The notes under the pieces are model-generated. The model was not told the DNA's origin. It saw only the letters and a program-made list of their open reading frames with translations, and ran no database searches. A stretch of 12,931 nt of DNA from SZUA-365 sp034002405 (GTDB taxonomy: Bacteria; Bacteroidota; Ignavibacteria; SZUA-365): NCBI GenBank assembly GCA_034002405.1, contig JAVFAS010000079.1, positions 1-12,931 of the forward strand. The letters are read 5' to 3'. Position 1 is the first letter of the stretch. Each line of letters starts with the position of its first letter. Shown one piece after another: positions 7,622 through 12,931 of the stretch. Position numbers and translations under genes: made by a program.

Positions 7622-8878
7622 ATGAGCACGACCAAGAAAAGCGACAGCATCAAATGTTCGTTCTGCGGCCGTTCGTCGAAGGATGTCGACAGCATCATCG
7701 CCGGGCCGAGTGTCTATATCTGCAATCACTGTGTGATGAGTTCGGTGGATATCCTCCGCAGCAACTCGGCGGCGTTCACCACGCCGGCAATGAAAAACCG
7801 CGGACTGAAAACCCCGGCGCAGATCAAACAGGCACTCGATGAATACGTCATCGGCCAGGAATCCGCGAAGCGGACGCTGGCGGTCGCGGTATACAACCAC
7901 TACAAGCGACTCGAGTCGAAGCAGGTCTTCAGTGATTCGGATGTGGAGATCGAGAAGAGCAATATCGTGCTGATCGGTCCGACCGGTACGGGCAAGACCC
8001 TGCTCGCACGCACGCTCGCCCGTATTCTTGACGTCCCCTTCGCGATCGCGGATGCAACCACACTGACCGAATCCGGGTATGTGGGCGACGATGTGGAGTC
8101 GATTCTCGTCCACCTTCTGCAGAATGCCGAATACAATGTCCAGCGCGCCGAGCAGGGCATCATCTACATCGACGAAATCGATAAAATCGCGCGCAAAAGC
8201 GAGAATGTCTCCATCACGCGTGACGTCTCCGGTGAAGGTGTGCAACAGGCGCTGCTGAAAATCCTCGAGGGTTCGATTGTCGGCGTGCCGCCGAAAGGTG
8301 GACGCAAGCATCCCGAGCAGCCGCTGATCAACATCAATACCCGTGATATTCTCTTCATCTGCGGCGGCGCGTTTGAAGGACTCGAAAGCATCATTCAGCG
8401 ACGCGTCGGGAAGAATCCGGTCGGCTTCGGATCGGACATGCTCACGCTCACGAAGGCGGAGCGGCAGTATGTGCTCACGCATGTCGAGCCCGATGATCTG
8501 CTCCGTTTCGGACTCATCCCCGAACTCATCGGGCGTCTCCCGGTGATGTCGTCCCTGCACCCGATCTCCCGCGAGGGACTGCTCAGCATTCTCACCCAAC
8601 CGAAGAATGCCCTGGTGAAACAGTATATCCGGTTGTTCGAGATGGAAGGCGTGTCGCTTGAATTCGATCATGCCGCGCTCGAAGCGGTGGTGGAACGTGC
8701 GCTCGAGCGTGGGACCGGCGCGCGCGCCCTCCGCGCGATCATGGAGCGCGCCATGATGGAAATCATGTATCAGCTCCCGTCGAAGGAACACGTCACGCGC
8801 TGTTTCATCACGCGCGAGACCATCGAAAGCGGCGCCGAGCCGGTCTACACGATCAAGGAGCAGAAAAAGACCGCGTAA
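7622..8878 (+). CDS. clpX: ClpX, ATP-dependent unfoldase of the ClpXP protease
   Basis: ClpX is a AAA+ hexamer that recognises, unfolds and threads tagged proteins into ClpP in the cytoplasm. The 418-residue product has the normal family length. C12, C15, C34 and C37 form the N-terminal zinc-binding domain. Walker A is GPTGTGKT (119-126), the pore-1 loop GYVG (152-155), Walker B IIYIDE (180-185), and the pore-2 RKH (228-230). R305 in IGRLP is the arginine finger and R368 in GTGAR the sensor-2 arginine. The ClpP-docking tripeptide, IGF in E. coli, reads VGF at 267-269, a conservative change that should still dock ClpP. ATG 7622 is chosen because the zinc domain begins ten residues later; extending upstream would run into the terminator region. 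No strong ribosome-binding site is visible. clpP and tig, frequent neighbours elsewhere, are absent from the window. The gene converges with the helicase gene. Confidence 0.97.
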   Translation: MSTTKKSDSIKCSFCGRSSKDVDSIIAGPSVYICNHCVMSSVDILRSNSAAFTTPAMKNRGLKTPAQIKQALDEYVIGQESAKRTLAVAVYNHYKRLESKQVFSDSDVEIEKSNIVLIGPTGTGKTLLARTLARILDVPFAIADATTLTESGYVGDDVESILVHLLQNAEYNVQRAEQGIIYIDEIDKIARKSENVSITRDVSGEGVQQALLKILEGSIVGVPPKGGRKHPEQPLININTRDILFICGGAFEGLESIIQRRVGKNPVGFGSDMLTLTKAERQYVLTHVEPDDLLRFGLIPELIGRLPVMSSLHPISREGLLSILTQPKNALVKQYIRLFEMEGVSLEFDHAALEAVVERALERGTGARALRAIMERAMMEIMYQLPSKEHVTRCFITRETIESGAEPVYTIKEQKKTA

Positions 8879-8901
8879 CGCAAGACGTTCTTCATGGACA
8901 C

Positions 8902-8937
8902 AAAACGCGTCATGTGCCGGAACACATGACGCGTTTT
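8902..8937. terminator. Bidirectional terminator between clpX and the helicase gene
   Basis: AAAACGCGTCATGTG (8902-8916) and CACATGACGCGTTTT (8923-8937) form a perfect 15-bp stem with loop CCGGAA. The A-tract on one foot and the T-tract on the other give a usable U-run in either direction, which suits the convergent genes. It is 23 bases after the clpX stop. Confidence 0.9.
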
Positions 8938-8951
8938 CATTTCAACGCAGG

Positions 8952-8993
8952 CCGATCGGGACGCACACGCGTCCGTCGCGCTCGCGACCGATC
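8952..8993. other. Branched inverted-repeat cluster at the helicase 3' end
   Basis: GGACGC/GCGTCC (8959-8964, 8969-8974, loop ACAC) is followed at once by GTCGC/GCGAC (8975-8979, 8984-8988, loop GCTC). These two hairpins are enclosed by GATCGG (8954-8959) and CCGATC (8988-8993), which can pair as a closing stem apart from shared end bases. The helicase stop codon overlaps the right edge. It may protect the helicase mRNA 3' end or aid termination; function is inferred only from base pairing. Confidence 0.4.
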
Positions 8994-10518
8994 AGTCCTC
9001 GGCGGGTGAGGCCTCTCCGCCTTTCTTTTTCTTTCCACCCCGCCGACGTTTTTTCTTTTTCTTCTCGCCGTCGCCATCCGTCTCCTCGGGCGCGGCATCC
9101 TCGCCCTCCACTTCCCGTGTGGCGGCGACCGGTTTGACGGGACCGTCGTACAGTCGCGCCGCGAGGCCGGACTGATACGAATCATCGAGCAGCATCGCGA
9201 GCAGCATGCGCATTTCCTCGTCATCGGCGAGTTGCTCGACAATGGGCAGGAAGCGGCGCACGCGCTCGCGTTCCATCATCGCCATGTCATTGAGCTGATC
9301 CTCGAGCCGCACGATCAAGCGTTCGGTGAGGCGTTGCTGGATTTCCTCGTCGGTGGGAAGTTCGTACTTGTCCACCATGAACCCATACCGTTTCGCGATG
9401 GCGAGCAGCTTGCTCTCCTCGATTTTTTCGCAGAGCGTGACCGCGGTCCCGGTTTTCCCCGCGCGCGCGGTGCGTCCGGAACGATGCACATATACCTCGA
9501 CATGTTCCGGAATGTCGTAGAGGATGACATAGCTCAGGTCACTGATGTCGATGCCGCGCGCGGCGACATCGGTGGCGATGAGAAAACGCAATTCACCCGC
9601 GCGCAGGCGATTCATCACCTGATCGCGTTTGCCCTGCGGCAGATCGCCGGTGAGATGCTGTGCGTCGATGCCGTAATTCTTCAGGAAGGCGGAGAGATAT
9701 TCCGCGTTGCGCTTGGTGTTGGTGAAGATGATCGCGGATTCCGGATTTTCATATTCGAGAATCCGAATCAGGGCGCGGTCCTTCTGCAGCGTCTGCGCGA
9801 GATAATAGCGATGTTCCAGTTCGGTAACCGACTGATTCCCCTTGCTGAGCGACAGACGGTCGGGTTTGCGGAGGAATTCACGCGCCAGCTGTTCCACGTG
9901 ATAGGGCATGGTGGCGCTGAACATGTACGAGTTGCGCTTCTCGGGCATTTGGCGTTTGAGTTTGCGCATCGAGGGATAGAAGCCCATGGACAGCATCTCA
10001 TCGGCCTCGTCGAACACCAGCGTCTGCAGCTGCATGAGCGTGAGCGTGCCGCGGTAGACATGGTCGAGAATTCGTCCCGGCGTGCCGATGATGATTTGCG
10101 CGCCGTCCTTGAGATCCTTGAGCTGGTTGCCGTAGCGGACACCGCCATAGAGCAGGGCGGTCTTGATCGGGCTCCCCTCGGTCAATTGCATGAGCACCTC
10201 ATGCACCTGGCGGGCGAGTTCACGCGTCGGCACCAGGACCAGCGCCTGGCACCAGAGATTCTCGGGAACGATGGATTCGATAATGGGGAGAAGATACGCG
10301 GCGGTCTTGCCGCTCCCCGTGCGTGCCTGCACGATGATATCGCGTCGCGCGAGCAGGTAGGGAATCGCCTTGCGCTGTACGGGCATGGGATCGTGCCAGC
10401 CCAGCTTCGCCACGCGTTCACGCAGTCCGTCGGACAGATGGGCGAAGGAAAAATCGGGCAACGGATTGGCGGGCTCGAAGAGCACGTCACCGTCCTGCGC
10501 GGTGGAATGTTCGGTCAT
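8992..10518 (-). CDS. DEAD-box ATP-dependent RNA helicase with basic C-terminal tail
   Basis: This 508-residue protein carries the full DEAD-box set in order: an upstream aromatic F23 and Q48 of the Q motif, motif I ARTGSGKT (65-72), Ia PTRELA (97-102), Ib TPGR (146-149), II DEAD (170-173), III SAT (201-203), V ATDVAARGID (315-324) and VI HRSGRTAR (345-352). Such enzymes use ATP to unwind short RNA duplexes in ribosome assembly, mRNA decay or cold adaptation. After the core, about 385-450 is a charged helical segment like the one after the core in CshA/DeaD-type proteins, then an acidic stretch, then a Lys/Arg-rich tail (486-499) likely to bind RNA. No DbpA-type RNA-recognition domain is obvious, so I do not name it further. 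The ATG at 10518 lacks a clear ribosome-binding site. It follows uvrB by 63 bases with a terminator between, so it may have its own promoter. Confidence 0.95.
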   Translation of the reverse strand: MTEHSTAQDGDVLFEPANPLPDFSFAHLSDGLRERVAKLGWHDPMPVQRKAIPYLLARRDIIVQARTGSGKTAAYLLPIIESIVPENLWCQALVLVPTRELARQVHEVLMQLTEGSPIKTALLYGGVRYGNQLKDLKDGAQIIIGTPGRILDHVYRGTLTLMQLQTLVFDEADEMLSMGFYPSMRKLKRQMPEKRNSYMFSATMPYHVEQLAREFLRKPDRLSLSKGNQSVTELEHRYYLAQTLQKDRALIRILEYENPESAIIFTNTKRNAEYLSAFLKNYGIDAQHLTGDLPQGKRDQVMNRLRAGELRFLIATDVAARGIDISDLSYVILYDIPEHVEVYVHRSGRTARAGKTGTAVTLCEKIEESKLLAIAKRYGFMVDKYELPTDEEIQQRLTERLIVRLEDQLNDMAMMERERVRRFLPIVEQLADDEEMRMLLAMLLDDSYQSGLAARLYDGPVKPVAATREVEGEDAAPEETDGDGEKKKKKRRRGGKKKKGGEASPAED

Positions 10519-10521
10519 GTG

Positions 10522-10557
10522 GTATACTTGTATTGTGTATGCAAGCCTGTAGTATAC
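10522..10557 (-). promoter_or_regulatory. Inverted repeats upstream of the helicase gene
   Basis: Two identical self-complementary GTATAC hexamers (10522-10527 and 10552-10557) flank a 19-base imperfect dyad, CTTG...CAAG (10527-10545), in which six of eight base pairs match. The pattern lies within 40 bases of the helicase start and could hold an operator and a -10-like TATACT on the minus strand (10551-10556). No convincing -35 or Bacteroidetes-type -33 box was found, so the promoter role is tentative. Confidence 0.35.
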
Positions 10558-10583
10558 GGAAAAATCCCGCGATTGGCGAGATT
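10558..10583 (-). terminator. uvrB: Terminator overlapping the uvrB stop codon
   Basis: Read on the minus strand, AATCTCGC (10583-10576), loop CAATC and GCGGGATT (10570-10563) form an 8-bp stem with one T-G pair, running straight into a T-run (TTTTT at 10564-10560). The hairpin begins inside the TAA stop codon. It should reduce read-through from uvrB into the helicase gene. Confidence 0.6.
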
Positions 10584-12603
10584 ATGATTTCATCGATTCC
10601 AACCGCGCGATCTCGTCGCGGAGCTGGGCGGCACGCTCGAACTCGAGATCCTTCGCGGCTTCGCGCATTTCGCCGCGGAGTTGCTCGATGAGTTCGACGC
10701 GCTGCTCCTTGGTCATGAAACGGAGGATGGGCTCGGCGACGAGCTTGGTCTTTTTTTCGAGACGCTGGTCACGCTTGGCCTTGACGTCGGCAATGGCCGT
10801 GGCGTGCAGGATTTCATCCATGGACTTGCGGATGGTCTCAGGATTGATGCCGTGCTCGGTGTTGTAGGCGACCTGCAGCACGCGACGACGCGTGGTCTCG
10901 TCGATCACGCGCTGCATGCTGTCGGTGATGCGGTCGGCGTACATGATGACCAGCCCGCCTGCATTGCGCGCGGTGCGACCGGCGATCTGCATGATCGCGC
11001 TTTCGCTGCGAAGAAATCCTTCCTTGTCCGCATCAAGGATGGCGACGAGAGAGACCTCGGGAAGGTCGAGTCCCTCGCGCAGCAGGTTGACGCCGACGAG
11101 CACGTCGAAACTTCCAAGCCGCAACTCGCGCAGGATTTCCACGCGCTCGAGTGAGTCGATGTCCGAATGCATGTAGCGCACCCGAATGCCGATGTTGTCG
11201 AGATATTCGGTGAGGTCCTCCGACATGCGCTTGGTGAGCGTGGTGACGAGCACGCGCTCGCTTCGCTCGGCGCGCGTGCGGATCTCCGCGATGAGATCGT
11301 CGATCTGATTGCGGATCGGCCGGACGTCCATGGGCGGGTCGAGCAGTCCGGTGGGACGAATGATCTGCTCGACGATGACACCACCGGATTGCTGCAACTC
11401 GTAGGCGCCGGGCGTGGCGCTGACGAAAATGCACTGGTGGATGAGGGATTCGAATTCGTCGAATTTCTGCGGACGGTTGTCCATCGCCGACGGCAGCCGG
11501 AAGCCGTGCTCGACCAGCACCTCCTTGCGCATGCGGTCGCCGTTGTACATCGCACGTACCTGTGGCAAGGTCTGATGAGACTCGTCGATGACGAGGAGGA
11601 AGTCTTCCGGAAAATAATCCAGCAGGCATTCGGGCCGCTCGCCAGGCTGGCGTCCGGCCAGATGACGGGAATAATTCTCCACGCCGGAACAGTAGCCGAT
11701 CTCCTTCATCATCTCGAGATCGTACCGCGTGCGCTGTTCGAGTCGCTGTGCCTCGAGGAATTTCCCGCAGCTGCGAAAATATTCCAGCCGCTGCTCGAGC
11801 TCGACCTCGATGTCGTGGATGGCGCGTTTGAGCTCCTCTTCCGTCGTGAGAAAATGCTTGGCGGGATAGATCACTGCTTGCTCGATTTTCTCCAGGACCT
11901 TGCCGGTCATGCGGTCGACCAACGCGAGGGCGTCGATTTCATCGCCGAAGAATTCCACGCGCAGCACTTCATCCGATTCGAAGGCCTGGATGATCTCGAT
12001 GACATCGCCGCGCACGCGAAAGGTGCCACGCGAAAAATCGAAATCGTTGCGGACGTAATGGATGTCGGTCAGCTTCCGCAGGAGGTCGTTGCGCGGGATG
12101 ACGTCACCCCGGCGGATCGACACCATCTGTCCCGCGTAATTCTCCTTCGATCCGATGCCGTAGATGCACGACACCGAGGCGATAATGATCACATCCCGGC
12201 GTCCCTCGATCAGCGCGGTGGTCGCCTTCAGCCGCAGACGGTCGATTTCGTCATTGATGGACATGTCCTTTTCGATGTACGTGTCCGTCGTCGGGATGTA
12301 TGCCTCGGGCTGATAGTAGTCGTAATAGGAAATGAAAAACTCGACCGCATTATCGGGGAAAAAGCTCTTGAACTCCCCGTACAGCTGCGCGGCGAGGGTC
12401 TTGTTGTGCGAGATGATCAGCGTCGGACGATTGAAGGCGGCAATGACATTCGACACGGTGAAGGTCTTGCCGCTTCCCGTCACGCCCAGCAGCGTCTGGA
12501 AACGATCCCCCCGTTCCACGCCCTCGATGAGCTGGCGGATCGCTTCCGGCTGGTCGCCGGTGGGTTTGTATTCGGAGATGAGTTTGAAATGGCCGGGGTG
12601 CAT
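10582..12603 (-). CDS. uvrB: UvrB, damage-verifying helicase subunit of UvrABC excinuclease
   Basis: UvrB is loaded onto damaged DNA by UvrA, checks the lesion with its beta-hairpin and recruits UvrC for incision. The 673-residue product has the standard length and order: FKLISEYKPTGDQPEAI at the N-terminus, Walker A GVTGSGKT (40-47), the hairpin region YYDYYQPEAYIP (93-104), Walker B DESH (340-343), PSAMDNRP (371-378), and the late helicase motif MQIAGRTARNAGG. The final 40 residues hold the UVR motif that binds UvrA and UvrC. The start at 12603 gives the canonical N-terminus; no ribosome-binding site is evident, which is common in this group. uvrA and uvrC are not in the window. The region immediately upstream is a 7/8-bp repeat array, which may affect the promoter. 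The gene ends in a terminator overlapping its stop. Confidence 0.98.
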   Translation of the reverse strand: MHPGHFKLISEYKPTGDQPEAIRQLIEGVERGDRFQTLLGVTGSGKTFTVSNVIAAFNRPTLIISHNKTLAAQLYGEFKSFFPDNAVEFFISYYDYYQPEAYIPTTDTYIEKDMSINDEIDRLRLKATTALIEGRRDVIIIASVSCIYGIGSKENYAGQMVSIRRGDVIPRNDLLRKLTDIHYVRNDFDFSRGTFRVRGDVIEIIQAFESDEVLRVEFFGDEIDALALVDRMTGKVLEKIEQAVIYPAKHFLTTEEELKRAIHDIEVELEQRLEYFRSCGKFLEAQRLEQRTRYDLEMMKEIGYCSGVENYSRHLAGRQPGERPECLLDYFPEDFLLVIDESHQTLPQVRAMYNGDRMRKEVLVEHGFRLPSAMDNRPQKFDEFESLIHQCIFVSATPGAYELQQSGGVIVEQIIRPTGLLDPPMDVRPIRNQIDDLIAEIRTRAERSERVLVTTLTKRMSEDLTEYLDNIGIRVRYMHSDIDSLERVEILRELRLGSFDVLVGVNLLREGLDLPEVSLVAILDADKEGFLRSESAIMQIAGRTARNAGGLVIMYADRITDSMQRVIDETTRRRVLQVAYNTEHGINPETIRKSMDEILHATAIADVKAKRDQRLEKKTKLVAEPILRFMTKEQRVELIEQLRGEMREAAKDLEFERAAQLRDEIARLESMKS

Positions 12604-12638
12604 GGGATGTCTGTTGTTGGTGTGGTGTAATCTACGGG

Positions 12639-12879
12639 AAAGATGGAAGGATGGAAAGATGGAATAATGGCTGATGGCTGATGGCTGATGGCTGATGGGA
12701 AGATGGAAAGATGGAAAGATGGAATAATGGCTAATGGCTGATGGCTGATGGCTGATGGCTGATGGCTGATGGCTGATGGCTGATGGGAAGATGGAAAGAT
12801 GGCTGATGAGAAGATGGAAAGATGGCTGATGAGAAGATGGAAGGATGGAATAGTGGCTGATGGCTGATGGGAAGATTGG
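12639..12879. repeat. Compound array of 7-bp and 8-bp units upstream of uvrB
   Basis: The array divides without gaps into 15 octamers (AAAGATGG, AAGGATGG, GAAGATGG, AATAATGG, AATAGTGG) and 16 heptamers (CTGATGG, with CTAATGG and CTGATGA variants), closed by GAAGATTGG. The order is 4 octamers, 4 heptamers, 4 octamers, 8 heptamers, then 2, 1, 2, 1, 3, 2 alternately. The block of three or four octamers ending AATAATGG before a heptamer run occurs twice, so the units have been copied at two levels. Mixed 7 and 8 lengths shift the frame, so it is unlikely to be coding. It begins 36 bases upstream of the uvrB start. The remaining 52 bases (12880-12931) start G-rich and show no recognisable gene or signal. 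Confidence 0.95.
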
Positions 12880-12931
12880 GGGGGATTGGTGATCTTGGGG
12901 ATATGGTTGCAGGTGGCGTATGAAATCGGTT

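Noticed and set aside
7475..8791. 438-codon minus-strand frame opposite clpX
   Set aside because: clpX is unambiguous on the other strand; the antisense product is charged and motif-free, a shadow of GC-rich codons.
9232..10587. 451-codon plus-strand frame opposite the helicase gene
   Set aside because: The minus strand carries every DEAD-box motif; the plus-strand product shows no domain and is explained by codon bias.
11167..12630. 487-codon plus-strand frame opposite uvrB
   Set aside because: uvrB is complete and canonical on the minus strand; the plus-strand product has no family features.
12639..12879. Possible CRISPR array
   Set aside because: Units are only 7 and 8 bp and contiguous, with no 25-40 bp repeats separated by unique spacers and no cas genes nearby.
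12639..12879. Possible low-complexity coding region
   Set aside because: Mixed 7- and 8-bp units change the frame repeatedly, and the plus strand has frequent TGA from CTGATGG.

Overview
This window looks like chromosomal DNA from a bacterium of the Bacteroidota/Ignavibacteriota/Chlorobiota (FCB) group. The main reason is the 1354-residue secreted protein at 819-4883, which ends in a type IX secretion (T9SS) sorting domain with the NPFNPTT-type opening seen in that group. A second reason is a good match to the Bacteroidetes-type promoter (TTTG, 19 bp, TAnnTTTG) at 6834-6864. Several genes, uvrB and the helicase among them, lack a convincing Shine-Dalgarno, which also fits. Hand counts on single 60-base lines give about 60-70% G+C over much of 2.7-12.6 kb, and about 45-53% in the lines sampled from the first 2.4 kb.

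Left part (1-6801, + strand): the 3' end of a probable beta-propeller protein cut by the window edge; a large secreted mosaic protein (zinc-dependent phospholipase C/P1-nuclease-like head, sialidase-like propeller, T9SS tail); a strong hairpin; and an exported gamma-glutamyltranspeptidase. These are cell-envelope or extracellular functions.

Centre (6834-8878, + strand): an unusual 197-residue DNA-binding protein with a helix-turn-helix-like head and two AT-hook motifs, expressed from an AT-rich promoter and closed by a hairpin terminator. It is followed by clpX, the unfoldase of the ClpXP protease, which here has no clpP beside it.

Right part (12603 down to 8992, - strand): uvrB (nucleotide excision repair), a terminator overlapping its stop codon, a short intergenic region with inverted repeats, and a DEAD-box RNA helicase with a lysine/arginine-rich tail. 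clpX and the helicase converge on a perfect 15-bp hairpin that can terminate both. Upstream of uvrB the window ends in a 241-bp compound array of 7-bp and 8-bp units.

Most of the window is conserved housekeeping genes. The parts most worth a second look are the AT-hook protein with its AT-rich promoter, the composition change inside the large secreted-protein gene, the PLC/propeller/T9SS architecture, and the 7/8-mer array next to uvrB. I see no mobile element, CRISPR array, rRNA or tRNA, and no clear evidence of a wholly new multi-gene system.
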